Positions 40,659 through 51,900 of a DNA stretch of 64,000 bases are shown piece after piece. Within the stretch, counting starts at the first letter, position 1, and each line of letters starts with the position of its first letter. A program made the translations under genes and the position numbers. The notes under the pieces were generated by a model. It saw only the letters and a list, made by a program, of their open reading frames with translations, did no database searches and had not been told where the DNA came from. The DNA comes from Isoetes taiwanensis (Eukaryota; Streptophyta; Lycopodiopsida; Isoetales; Isoetaceae), in NCBI GenBank assembly GCA_021234155.1, contig JAJEKV010000002.1, positions 38,739,841 to 38,803,840 on the forward strand. Reading direction: 5' to 3'.

Positions 40659-43600
40659 TAATGTCCCGGCATGGGTTTTTACTCGGCCTTTAATGTCAAT
40701 ATGTGCAGCTTCAACAATAACACATGCTGATATTGGCAAGAATGGACATTATTTGCTTTCATAATTAATTTTGTCATTGAAATTGTATAGAATAGAATAG
40801 AATCATCATATGTCCTCATACTACCAATGTGGCATGACATAAAGAATACTATCTATTCTCTATGGTAGACACATTTTCTTGCAAGAGTATGCCAAATGAG
40901 AAACAATGTCTATGGAAATATAACTACTGGTAGATTCTTTTTCTTTTCTTTTTGTGATCTCAAGACTCTCTTTAAATTGACTTCGAGAGAGCTTAGGGTG
41001 GGAAACAACTGAACAGGTCATTACGCATGAGTATAGAAATTTTTATGTGTTGACAGAATCTTTCACATGTAAAACATTACCTTAGACATTCATCTAATGT
41101 TTTACATGTGAAGATTGTTTTCAACTAATTTCCTCCCTCATCTAATATGATGATATAATTGAGTCTCACATTTTTCTTTTTTTTTTGGTTTCACGCTTCT
41201 ATTTTTTTCTCCGCCGCAATTGAAATGCATCTCGATTTGACACGTAATTCCAGAGGTTTCTCCGCTGCCTTTTTCAAAGTGTCAATGCGGCTGTCCTTTG
41301 GATTTTGCGCTCCGGAGCTCCGCTCCAACCCGCCTGCCTAGCGCCAAATTGTGCAGCACTTCCTGCCCACCCAAATTCGCCGTAGGCCATGTCTGCCATA
41401 GCCAAATCTCGCTCAGTCCCTGCATGCTGCCTTGGATTATTTCATTTGTTTCTTGCTTTGCATTTTCGCATCATATCGCTAAAAGCAAGCCGAACGGCTG
41501 CTCCTTCTTACGTTGCCGCTGCGACTTAGATGCAACTGGAAAATTAATATGGATTTAAACTGTTAGAAATTGATCTGTAAAATAGGTGCCTTGGGGAAGA
41601 TGCTGATTTGGAAAAGCCTGCCTAATCCATATCTTCAAAATCTAACTCTCCTTTGCTTGATCGTGAATCTGATATTTGTCCTTTTCGCCTGCATTTGAAT
41701 ATCTTCGTCTAGGAAATTTGAAAGAGATGACTCATACAGCCTTCCCATCACTTCTGGAGCCGATACTCCCATACAGATAATACAACTTTCGTTGGCGGCT
41801 TCATTCAATAAGTCTACTCATGAATTGATGTCGTGAAATATACTGGCATCTCCTCCTGTTTAAGGTACACCACATTCGACATTGCAATTTAGGCTTTTGA
41901 TTACATTCAGCTTGTGCAACAGCTAAGTCCATTTCCTTCTCCTACATGATGCAACTACAACGATGATACGAACACAGGTATGTAAAGTCTCCAAGTTGGA
42001 GATCATTCTAGAAAATTGCTTGAAGAAAGATGTTAATTATGTTTTTGGATCATAGGCATAGAGAGAGAAAGTAGAACATGCAAGGTCATCTCAGCGTGAA
42101 GCAAAAACAAAAATGGCAATGCTATAGAGGTGAATGACATTTCTACTTATGTTTTGAGATGCCACAGAAAATTCTGTCTAATTATAAATCTGGTCTTAAG
42201 TGTAGGTCGAATGCCAAAAGTTACGAATTGAATTGATAAGCACAAAACAGGAGTCTGGTCTTGAAGCAAAGCAGGTACATATCTTGAATGTGAACACAAA
42301 TATATGTTTTCTGCCCTTAGGTACTCGGTCTTTAATTTTCTCAGATTGAATGAAGCTACTTTTATGTGGGATAATCCTGATTATATTGCAGCTAGGGTTT
42401 GTCTTAGCGAAATGCATTTTGGCAGATCAACAACACACATTTGGAGCTGCATTTGTCTAGAGAAGAGAGTTGAGAATGCTATTGGCATCCAAACTTTTAT
42501 TATTTGTGGAAAATAAGAGTCCAATACATCGTTGCTATAGAGAAATGTAGACATCTATTACATTGACAATGACTTTGGATGGCTACGAGCTTGCTTCAAA
42601 GGGATAGGGACAAATTTTCTCTATTGTATTTATGGTTTTGTTCTTCACGAGCTAACACATGGCTTCTAAACAAGAGAATTGTTTTTTGCAGATCAAAGAA
42701 CCATATCTGCATCTGCTGTCTATATTTGGGCATTTGTTGTGCATCACTATCAAGTCGTTTTAGTAAACATTGTTTTTTATACAGTGGGTTTTCTCTAGTG
42801 CACATTTCATGCATAGGACTCCATAGTCTTATAATTTTGTGCTGCCATGTAGATCCTAGAATGCTCCTTTTCTCACGTGAGGTTAGTTCAGTTTGAAGCT
42901 TTATTGTTGTCGCCAACCACAGCGTCCATGTATCATATGGGCTCAAGAACGCAAGGCAATAGTGCGGGTTTAAATCCCCCACGTTCAAACTGACATATGA
43001 TCCAAACACAATCTTCACCCTTTATTTGAGTAAGGACACGAGGAGTGGAAAAGAGAAACGTTCGCAACCAAGGAATCAAGAGAAATGTTTGCGGCCAAGG
43101 AACCAAGTTATTTCCAACGTATTTCAATATAGCTCTTAGCCTTCTAGCATAAGATCAAAATGTGGTCCGAACATTACTTGCCTAGCTGGGAATTTATGAC
43201 CGTTAGACATTATAGTGGATCCAATTGAACAGGTTAGGAACGAAAGAAATGTTCGCGGCGGCCTTGGCCGCCGCGATAAATTTCTTGTATTTGTTAAATG
43301 TTAGACGGGCCTTAAACAAAGAGATGGTGCAAATTATTAAGTGGCACCTAAAACCATTTATTGCGTTAAGTATGTTGCCGAATGTCGTCTGGCCACTGGT
43401 CAAGCTAAATTTGCGAGGGTTTTAGGAGAAAATGTTATTTGCTACTAAAAATCTGTATTATATGCATTTGTGATGGCATATAAAAAGTAAATACTGCAAA
43501 CCCTTATGCAAGTATGTCTTATGAGCTCATTATCCGTCTCATATCATGGCATGAGAATATGGGACCCAAACAAAGAAATAAAAAGAAGAAACATCAAATT

Positions 43601-44217
43601 GTGTAGAAAGACCATATAGCAGAGAGAGATGTTAAGAAATGTCGGCCTAAAGCTAATGAATAAAATCACTATTTAAAGGAGAAAAAAATAATAAACTTAG
43701 ATGCATTTGGACGGTGCAAGAAATATAAAATTGTAATACATTGGGCAGTGCAGCTTCTTCTTCACAATAAAACAGCATCACAATTACTGCTTTGTTAACT
43801 CAATATGTGTGAACATATAGGCTTAGTTGGATAAACTTTTTTTCTTCAATCCAGCATTACCATTACCAAGGACTTTGGATTACACAAGCATGGCTAGCAT
43901 TTGAAGCGTCATTTCATTTTCTTCATCATATGAGTTGGGTCTTCAAGCCATAACAGAGCCCCACATCATAGTTATACCATCATATCATCAACAACTCCAT
44001 CATGTGCTGCCATCGTACAAAAGCAGCATAACTTCTAAGAAAAAAAAGCAACATTTCCGAATCTCAATTTCGAATCCATTTCGAAACCTAGAGCAGTATC
44101 TTTTACTGGAAACCTAGACTAGTTTCCCCTAACCACTCTAGGTTTCCATATATGAACCCAATCTAGGTTTCCGTTCTCGATTTTCTAACCCAGATCGGGC
44201 GCAGATAATGTCATCGA
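40659..44217. other. AT-rich DNA without recognised genes
   Basis: Possibly the body of the Helitron in its first part. One plus-strand stretch (about 42330-42440: FLRLNEATFMWDNPDYIAAR then VCLSEMHFG) looks protein-like but was not identified. A perfect 11-bp-arm palindrome (tcgcggcggcc, tt, ggccgccgcga) is at 43253-43276. A tRNA-like T-arm (gcgggtttaaatccccc) is at 42961-42978. Confidence 0.4.
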
Positions 44218-46337
44218 TCACGCCATGCTCTCCTCCGCTATTGTTCAAAGTGATAAGTAGAAGAACCTCCCTGGAAAAAAAGAAGATATGGCATTGCCTA
44301 ATCCAGGTCAAAACAACATTTCCTCTTTTCAGTTCTTTAGCCAAAGATTGGGTGTGAACTGCTGAGTATTCTTTTCTGATTTTAGAGGCTATTTGCATGG
44401 CAATGATATGTGTGATGCTATGTCATAGCGTATCATTCTTCATAAATGATAGAAGATGAAAGAAAAACGTACCTGAGGGATAGAACAGTTGCAAAATGCT
44501 GCAGAAAATGTATCTGTGACTGTCAGACAATGAAGGAGATTAGAGCTTTGTTTTTATAAAATGGTGCGTTTCCACTGCCAGAAAATTAAGTTCCAATCGG
44601 AAAGAGCGTCCAAAATTCTAGATCTGTTAATTCACATAGATTCCACCCATCAATAGGCAAACTGCAGAGACCTCTTCATGATTATTTCTTTCAGTACACT
44701 CCCTACTGAATTGTTGCCTGTGGGGAATTCCAAAAATAATAAGCACTCAAGAATTATTATCTGTGGCCTTTTATCTTCCAAGCCTATCCATTGTTCAAGT
44801 TCATCCCTACTTGTTCTCCAGCATAAATGTTTGACATAAGGACATGTGCTTGAGCACAATGAGGATCTAATTGAATAATGGCATCGAAGCACCGCTTTGC
44901 TAGCTCCAAGTCAATGTGGGTCTTACAAGCACTAAGAAGACTTACCCATTGACAAATATCAGGTTTCCCTGTACCTTTCAACAAGGCTTCTGCTTCCCGC
45001 ACATATCCTTCTTGCCCCAAAAGATCAACAATGCATGTAGTGTGGCATACATCAGGTTGTATACCATGATATTCTACCATGCCTTTATAATGCTGAAGGG
45101 CCTCCTCCAGCAGGCCAACACGACATAATGCCATAAGAACAGTAGTACATATTACATCATCTGGTCTAATTCCATAATGCTGCATTTCTGCAAAACACAG
45201 CATCACTAGTGTGGCCTCACCTATTTGAGCATACCCTGAAATTAATGAATCCCAAGACAAGACATCGCGAACAGGCAACTTGTTGAACACTTTATGTGCC
45301 TCTACCAAGCTTGCACATTTAGAATACATATCTATAATAGCATTCCCAACAAAATTCTCAAACTGGAGACCGCTCTCGATAACCTGTTCGTGAGTATGCC
45401 TGCACATTGCTGTGGCGCAAATGACACTACAAGCTTTCATGATACTCAAATATGTGACTCTGTCTATCTTTAATCCCTGGTTTTGCAGATTTTGAACACA
45501 CTCAAGTGCAGCACAGCCTTCCCCATGCTGGGCATACCCAGAAATTATTGCATTCCAAGCTACTATGTCCTGATCAGATAATCTATCAAAGACATCTCGT
45601 GCCTCTTCTGTACTTTCACATTTAGCATACATATCAACAAGTGTACTCCCCACAACAATGTCATATTGAAATCTTCTCTTAAACAGCTGTTCATGAATGC
45701 GCCTGCCCTGCTCTAAGGAGCATATACTAGTACATGCTTTCAAAAGGCTCAAGAATGTTACCTTGCTAGGTTGTATGCAACTATGGAGCATATTCTCAAA
45801 GCATTGTAAAGCATTGAATCCATAGCCATGGCGCGCATATGCTGCAATCATTGCACTCCAAGATATAACATCTTGCTTTTCCAATCCCTCGAAAATATTA
45901 CGAGCTGCCTGCAAGCACTCACATCTGGCATACATATCAAGAAGAGCAGTGCCCACAACAAGATCAAAGAACAAGCCATAATCAATAAGTTGCTCGTGAA
46001 TGATTCTCCCCTGCTCTAGAGCATGGATATTTCCGCAGGCTTTCAAAATGCTTGATAATGTAAACCTGTTGGGTTTCGTGCTGTTATAATTCAGAGTGTT
46101 ATATATATGAATAGCCATCTCACCTTCTCCATTATGGGCATGGACATGGATGATTGTGTTCCAGGTATAGAGGTCCGGTTGTGAGAGCTTGCAGAAGGCT
46201 TGTTTTAATTCAACCAATTCCACGGCAGAGGAAAATGGTCGAGGGGAAGGTCGTGCAAGTTGAAGAAGTTTCCTTCCGCCGATGAGCTCCTGCAGCATAA
46301 TCTTTCGCCCTTTCCTCAAGCTCGTGGCTGGAATTAC
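44218..46337 (-). repeat. Segmental duplication, partner of 14209-16205
   Basis: Same limits as the plus-strand copy: gtaattccagccacgag at one end and caatagcggaggagagcatgg at the other. This copy keeps the intact PPR gene and is the less altered one. Confidence 0.9.
44784..46298 (-). CDS. Pentatricopeptide repeat (PPR) protein, PLS class
   Basis: PPR proteins bind organelle RNA and act in editing, splicing or stability in chloroplasts or mitochondria. The frame of 504 residues starts at ATG 46298 (MLQELIGGRKLLQLARPSPR), a basic, Ser/Arg-rich N-terminus that suits an organelle transit peptide. Repeats follow in the PLS pattern: LYTWNTIIHVHAHNGEGEMA, RFTLSSILKACGNIHALEQG, LVVGTALLDMYARCECLQAA, VISWSAMIAAYARHGYGFNA, IVVGSTLVDMYAKCESTEEA, IVAWNAIISGYAQHGEGCAA, NFVGNAIIDMYSKCASLVEA and VLSWDSLISGYAQIGEATLV. 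The end, QWVSLLSACKTHIDLELAKR to LMSNIYAGEQVGMNLNNG, is E-domain-like but breaks off; no E+ or DYW domain follows. A neighbouring frame continues DELEQWIGLEDKRPQ, so a frameshift may have removed a longer tail. No introns are needed. Whether it is expressed cannot be told. Confidence 0.93.
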   Translation of the reverse strand: MLQELIGGRKLLQLARPSPRPFSSAVELVELKQAFCKLSQPDLYTWNTIIHVHAHNGEGEMAIHIYNTLNYNSTKPNRFTLSSILKACGNIHALEQGRIIHEQLIDYGLFFDLVVGTALLDMYARCECLQAARNIFEGLEKQDVISWSAMIAAYARHGYGFNALQCFENMLHSCIQPSKVTFLSLLKACTSICSLEQGRRIHEQLFKRRFQYDIVVGSTLVDMYAKCESTEEARDVFDRLSDQDIVAWNAIISGYAQHGEGCAALECVQNLQNQGLKIDRVTYLSIMKACSVICATAMCRHTHEQVIESGLQFENFVGNAIIDMYSKCASLVEAHKVFNKLPVRDVLSWDSLISGYAQIGEATLVMLCFAEMQHYGIRPDDVICTTVLMALCRVGLLEEALQHYKGMVEYHGIQPDVCHTTCIVDLLGQEGYVREAEALLKGTGKPDICQWVSLLSACKTHIDLELAKRCFDAIIQLDPHCAQAHVLMSNIYAGEQVGMNLNNG

Positions 46338-47476
46338 GGAAATGGAAAGCACTTTTGTACCAACTTCGAGGGTGAATCAGCAAGCAGAAAAAAAAATTGA
46401 AACATGAATCGGCAAGATTAATGAAGATTCAGATCAATCAGAGCCGCCCATGAGAGGAGATCAGTTTCTTCTTGTTGGGCACACCCTGTTTTTAAAGGAA
46501 AGAAAGAGCATGACGGTTTGACGGCCTTCACTGACGTCTACCCGTCACGCATGGAAATCCTTTACAAATTTGTGAAGAATGGGGATCCTTTACAAAATTT
46601 ATTTTAGCCCTTAACCAATCTTTGTTACCTTGAGTGCTTCACTAATAAACAATGTCAAGATCATGTCACCTCGATTTTGTCTGGGCCATGCATACCACCT
46701 TCTTGCACTCTTGGTTCCTCTGCAACTTCCCTTTAATAGGTACCCTTGTGTACCTGTGCATGCCTAAGGCTGGATTCACAACCTTCATAACCTTCAAGGT
46801 TCCACGGAGTAAGATCAATACAATACAATACATGCACTTTCACGACCCTCACCATCATGTAAAAGGGCTCACCGTTTTACACCCACCGTCGCCCACCATC
46901 GCCAATTTGCATTGGGCAAAGCAGGCCCCCTCTCCGGCGATGGTTGCATGTGAACCGGCCCTAATGCCCCTGCGATATTCGAATATCCATCCTCAATAAT
47001 CCGTCGTGCTAGATCATCTTCAACTTTATATTCCCTTCACATATTTTTCCCTTTTCATGTCTCCTCGGTAAATTACCATGCTTTGTCCCAAGAGCTCAAA
47101 CACATTGCTTTTGCACGTACACTCGTCAAATGATATCTGCTTAAATCCTCAATTTTTATTCAATGCAAGGACTCCAGAAAGGAAGATATCTTAACTATTC
47201 CAATCTCATTCAAGCATTTCCCCACATGACCCCATATCGATGCCCTTTGTTTCGAAGACATTGAAGCAATGATGGCCAATATGTTTTATTTTGCCCCTAT
47301 CATGGGCTAACGTTACGATATTTTTTGATCGATGATGTGATGACGTTGCACTAGTTACACTTTCCAACTTCTCAAGAATGGGAGATGAGTGAGAGATGAT
47401 TTCCATATATTTTGGCCTCCGACACGTATAAACGCACCTTCAAAGTCAAAGACTACTTCCTCCTAGAAATTTTATA
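46338..47476. other. Intergenic DNA with a second MITE copy
   Basis: Apart from the MITE at 46768-46961 nothing is recognised. The stretch 46338-46650 would hold the PPR promoter; no clear TATA box was picked out. Confidence 0.45.
46768..46961. mobile_element. Tourist-like MITE, copy 2 (194 bp)
   Basis: taa flanks (46765-46767, 46962-46964) and the same right end (ggttgcatgtgaaccggccc) and body (cacgaccctcacc, gtaaaagggctcaccgtttt) as 40374-40521. An extra stretch of about 50 bp after the left end (ataaccttcaaggttccacg and on) accounts for the length difference. Confidence 0.85.
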
Positions 47477-47485
47477 TATATGATG
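47477..47485. repeat. 9-bp target duplication of the Mutator-like element, left
   Basis: tatatgatg here and tatatgacg at 49636-49644, one mismatch; nine bases is the usual length for Mutator-like elements. Confidence 0.75.
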
Positions 47486-48395
47486 GGGTGAAAATATTCT
47501 TACCCCGGTTATTGTGATTCCATCGCAAGATATTCCCTCCCGCAGAATCACAGACCCTCCGGGAACGGGATCCGTTCTGGAGGTCCCGTTATTCGTACCT
47601 GACAACACCAGGTACCTTCTGATGGATCCCAGCCATCCGTCTGTAGGGTCCATCCTGGCCGTCCATTTTATACCTTCCGGTGGAATCACATCCGCCAAAT
47701 ACCACCGGACGGAATCGCCGCTCTGTTATTCCATGCGACGGAATCACCATCCAGAATAATCTAGTAAAAATTCAAATTTTTTTGACGTCCTATTCTTTAT
47801 TCTTGTGGGAGGTGTTTCAGGTAGTGCCGGCTATGGCCGCTTGCTCCGGCGATGGCTGCCTTCTGGGGCTGGATCCACGAGAGTTCGCATTGTTCTAGCT
47901 GGGCTGGAGCCTCAAAGGAAGAATACTCTGCTGGGTTTTTTTTAACGGCTTAGGGAGATATTTCTTGAATAGTTTCTTGGAAATTCTGTGCAGGGCTTGG
48001 AATTCTGTGCAGGGCTTTCAGAAGATAGTGTTGGAGAGATGGAAGTTTGCAAACGAGTATCTCAGAAGAGGCGAGAAGCATCTGTTATGCGAAATACATG
48101 CTGGAAGACGCCATTGTATGGAGCTCCAACGCCATATGGGAGCTTTGCATTTGGATCGGAAGAGTTAGGTTGGGGTTTTGCAGATTCTTCACATGCCATA
48201 CCCGGCCATCTTCACGGGCCATAGCCGGCCTTCCTTTTTTGAGTCCTTGTTACTCAAATGGATAAAAGACAAATTAATCACGATTTCAGTATTGGCAGAT
48301 GAAGATTGAACGGAGGAACCGACAGCCACAGCGGTGGCAAGAAGCCCTAACATGGATCTGCGGCCCTACAAAAGCAGGAAAAGGGCATGGGCATT

Positions 48396-48432
48396 CATCC
48401 GGCAAAAAGGCACTCATCCGGCAAAAAGGGCA
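48396..48432. repeat. Short tandem repeat inside the Mutator-like element
   Basis: catccggcaaaaaggcactc and variants, three copies of roughly 17-19 bp. Confidence 0.6.
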
Positions 48433-49124
48433 TGGGTTCTGCAAATCCGGCTTTCAATCCGGTTTTTGGGTCTGTGTTTTTGGGTCTGTGGGGCAAGATG
48501 CATAGAACAAGAATTAGAAACAGAGGAATTAGGGGCCGGAAACAGAGCCGGATTTCTTCTGCCAGATGCCGAAGTGGATTCGGCAGATGCCGAGGTCGAA
48601 AGCAGAGTGAAGAGGACGGATTTGGCGGTGCATTTGTTCTTGCCCGAGGCCCTCCCATTAACCATTTGTCACATTTTTTCACATACCCTGTTAATCCTTC
48701 TGCATTTTTTTACAGATTCCATGGTTAATCCGGCATTTTTTCTGCCTTCATCCACATTTTTACATATCATCTCCATTCCGGTTACATTTTGCATAGAACA
48801 CATAAATCTTGCATCTTTGCTTCCTGTTCAATCCGGTTAAACAGAATTTTTTTTTTTGGGCTCCCGAGTCCCGGTTTTATCTTATTCTTGCTTGAAAATA
48901 CCCTGTTCCTTGTTTTTTTTTCTTGCTTTAAAGCGGCCATGGCATTGCCAATATTGGCAAGCCCATCCATAAAAATTCTTGGGGCAGTGCATAGAATAAC
49001 AATGGACAGACACACAAAAAATGGAGTAGCACAACTTTATATTTTCTTCCAATTCAATCCACCCTGCTTGCTTTTGCAAGCAAATGTAGCAAGCAAAATG
49101 TAAGTACACGATGATTCTACGGGG

Positions 49125-49470
49125 AGAATCTCGCGGAATCGCGGAGGAGTGATTCCATCTGTCGGGCAGAATGCATTCGTGGTGATTCCATCTCGAAGAA
49201 TCTTACATTTGTGATTCCACCGGGCAGAATCGCATGGTTGTGATTCCATCTGGCAGAATAGCAATGTTGTGATTCTGTCTGGCGGGATACGTAAGTGGTG
49301 ATTCCATCTCACGGAATCAAACGTTCGTGTCCATCTGGCAGAATAGCATGGATGTGATTCCGTCTAGCGGAATAACACGGTCGTTCGTGATTCCTTCCAG
49401 AGGAATAGATTTGCGGGGTGATTCCGTCTGGTGGAATAACTCGGGGGAGATTCCATCACAAGGGACAATT
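49125..49470. repeat. Satellite-like array in the right arm of the Mutator-like element
   Basis: About a dozen units of the form gtgattccatctggcagaat followed by a short variable part (gcatggtt, agcaatgtt, aacacggtcg), period 22-26 bp. Each unit carries inverse halves (gattcc and ggaatc), so units can fold on themselves. A shorter version occurs in the left arm (47510-47760). Confidence 0.85.
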
Positions 49471-49879
49471 ATGGGTGTGATACCACCGGAAGGTATATAT
49501 CGACTGAAAGCGACCTTGTCAGGTACGGAAAACGGGGCCTCTGGTACGGATAACGGGGTCGCGAGCCCGGTGATTCTGCGGGAGGGAATATCTTGCGATG
49601 GAATCACAATAACCGGGGTAAAAATATTTTCACCCTATATGACGGGTGTTTGAGTAAATTATTGAGGAGTATTTATGTGCACTATAGGTTGTGTGGATGT
49701 AAGAATTTGTTCTTCATCCATGTATAGTGGTGGGGGCAGGACCCATCCTGGGTGTGTTGTAAATTTTTCCATAAGCTATGGTTGGCTTCTCGTGGACGTC
49801 AAAAAACCATCTAGTACAAAACTACTACTTGAAGAAAGAAGAGAATGAGGATGTCAATTGTAGGTTTTGCCCTTGGAGA

Positions 49880-51900
49880 TTACCGTATGGAAATGGGCTT
49901 TGAGTTTTGACACATCTACTTTGCATTTTGCAAACCCCCTCACACCGGGACCGAGCTCGGAGGCAGCGACGAGCCACAACCTGGTAGTTCGGGGCCTGCC
50001 GGAAGAGCTGGGAGAGAATCTCACCCGGAAGATACACACACAGATACTTGGGCGCATGACGTTTCCTGGTCCAGGACCTGTTCAGGTTACACGACCAGTC
50101 CGGCATGGGGTCTAGCGCCCAGGCCACAACCAAAGTCGTGTGTTCTACGGTTTAGCGGATGCGCATGCACAAGTTAGAGGCCATCTTGTGAGGCAAATTA
50201 TCAAGGGAACATCTACGTATATGAGCCGGGATCTTACTCGGTGCAACGGGGAGGCCCATGAGTGGGGAGTTCGCCCCAGGCGGGGGGCGCGCCGTCGACC
50301 AAATGCTTCTGTTGCACTTTCGGCCAAATGCTACCCTGCGCCTCGCTCTGCTCCTCGCCAATCTGCCCCTACAACTTCGGTCGCTCTGCTCGCCCAAATC
50401 GCGCCCCTTTCCGCTTCGCTTGTCGAAGTCGCCCCAAACTCAGTCTACTCCCTTTCGCCGGTCCTTCCGTGACACACACTACACAAGCATCTCCGATCTC
50501 AATAGGAATTGTGCCTCCGGGTGGTGGTCTGGAACTGTCGGGCCATGGCAGAAGGGCGATAGCCTCAATTCAGTAGCTGTGGACATGGACCTCATCTTCC
50601 TCATGGAGACATGGAAACACCCAGGCCACAGGCTGCCCGATCTGCCAGGGTATCAGCATTTTTCGGTGTTCAATGGTTGTACAGGGAGACGTGGGCACGG
50701 TGGGGTTGCCTGCTACTACCGGGTAGCCTTGGCACATTTGGTTTCCCTCCAGAAGACCGACAGACATAACCGCTACTTGTGGGTCCGAGTGCACCACCCT
50801 GACGACGATCCTCTCTTCCTAGCTGCTTGCTACTTTCCCCATGCAGAGAGTCCCTTCTATCACAGCCACCCGGAGGTAGACAGGATGGACCCGTATGTCG
50901 ATCTATATGATGACATACAGCAGCACAAGCGGATGGGCAGAGTCATGCTCCTTGGAGACTTCAATGCGCGGACAGGGGTGGAACAGGCTATGCGTTTGGA
51001 CCCCCCTGGCGGATGGCGTCTTTGCGATTGCGTCTCGAGAGAGGCTGCTTGCCCACTCGGATGAATGATTAGGTCACACCGCCCGGCGGAACAATTGCTC
51101 GATGTGTGGTGTCTTTGACCTGCTCATATGCAATGGCCTACCACAATGGCCCTCTTCCCCCGGGTACACTTGCGAGCCGGGACAATCGCGGCGGCGGAAC
51201 TAGTGTGCGTGGATTATGTCATAGTGGTCGCGAGGTGTACACCTTGTCGACCATTTTATGCGTGAGCACGCGGGCCGGTCGGGGGCGAGGAGGCCGACTC
51301 GGATCACCTCCCACTCTATGTGAGGCTGGCACGGCCACCGCTCACGCCCCCTCGATGCTGACACCTTGCCGGCCACCGGTTGCACTTGGATTATGAGCAA
51401 GCGGAGGGTTATGCCCGACATGCTCGCGAAGCCCCTCGATAGTTCTCCCGGGCCCACACGCGGCTGGAGCAAACAAACCCACCAACCGGTTGAGCTCCTC
51501 GCAAGCGGGGCAGACATTTGCGTTGGGAGACCTCTCCCACGCCGGAGATCGAGGGCGCGATCTTTCCCGCAACAGATGGTTTGATGCTGAGTGTAAGGAA
51601 CGTAAACGCGTTCTCCGTCTCATCGTGGATCAGGATACGCGAGCTCAGGCCACCAACCATTACCACGCCTTCCTCAAGGAAACAAAGGCAAGGTACCTGG
51701 CAAGGCACCAAGGAGAAATGTTCGGCCTACTAGACACCCACCCCGAGAACTTTCTAGCGGGGATACCCAAAGGCGGCCACGACCCTACGGGGCACATCAC
51801 GGCGAACAATGGGAGCAAGCACGCAGCAGCTTTATGATCCCGGGAACACGGACAAATGTGCCCCAGCAACATGGCCCACCGCTGGTGATCACAGAAGAAG
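49880..51900 (+). mobile_element. 5' half of a LINE (second family), broken
   Basis: First, an ORF1-like stretch: HNLVVRGLPEELGENLTRKI near 49970, then VFYGLADAHAQVRGHLVRQI and KGTSTYMSRDLT near 50140-50240, which resembles an RNA-binding ORF1. Then the ORF2 endonuclease: VVVWNCRAMAEG near 50520, a frameshift, then 50570-51064 with DMDLIFLMETWKHPG, GHGGVACYYRVALAHL and GRVMLLGDFNART. Broken pieces to 51500 keep FDLLICNGLPQWPSSPGYTC and EADSDHLPLYVRL. A linker follows at 51570-51800 (WFDAECKERKRVL, TNHYHAFLKETKARYLARHQ). RT is missing: the sequence passes into the truncated end of element B near 51900. It is the same family as 1-430. Confidence 0.82.

Larger units (their letters stand above)
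47486..49635. mobile_element. Mutator-like foldback element with long TIRs and satellite array
   Basis: Both ends start gggtgaaaatatt and continue as inverted repeats for at least 70 bp (cttaccccggttattgtgat, then tccatcgcaagatattccct and cccgcagaatcac). Further in, both sides keep related pieces (gtacggataacggg on the right, tcccgttattcgtacc on the left, and the ggaaggtata block). The right arm then carries a satellite-like array (49125-49470). The central 1.3 kb (47770-49100) has no transposase; a 168-codon open frame at 48334-48840 has no recognised domain. A 9-bp near-perfect target duplication supports a MULE. It should be non-autonomous. Confidence 0.8.

Noticed and set aside
42590..43020. 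Overlapping open frames of 105 (plus) and 140 (minus) residues
   Set aside because: Both are open over the same DNA, neither has a known motif, and the base composition is that of the surrounding noncoding DNA.
48334..48840. Plus-strand frame of 168 residues as a gene
   Set aside because: It lies within the Mutator-like element, overlaps several other frames, and has no domain. Kept only as a finding on cargo.
49125..49470. CRISPR-like or centromeric satellite array
   Set aside because: The units are variable and confined to one arm of a transposon; there is no sign of a larger satellite block.
50140..50472. Separate 110-residue protein at the start of the LINE
   Set aside because: It begins in the ORF1-like stretch and runs out of frame across the ORF1-ORF2 border; Pro/Ala-rich composition comes from local GC content.
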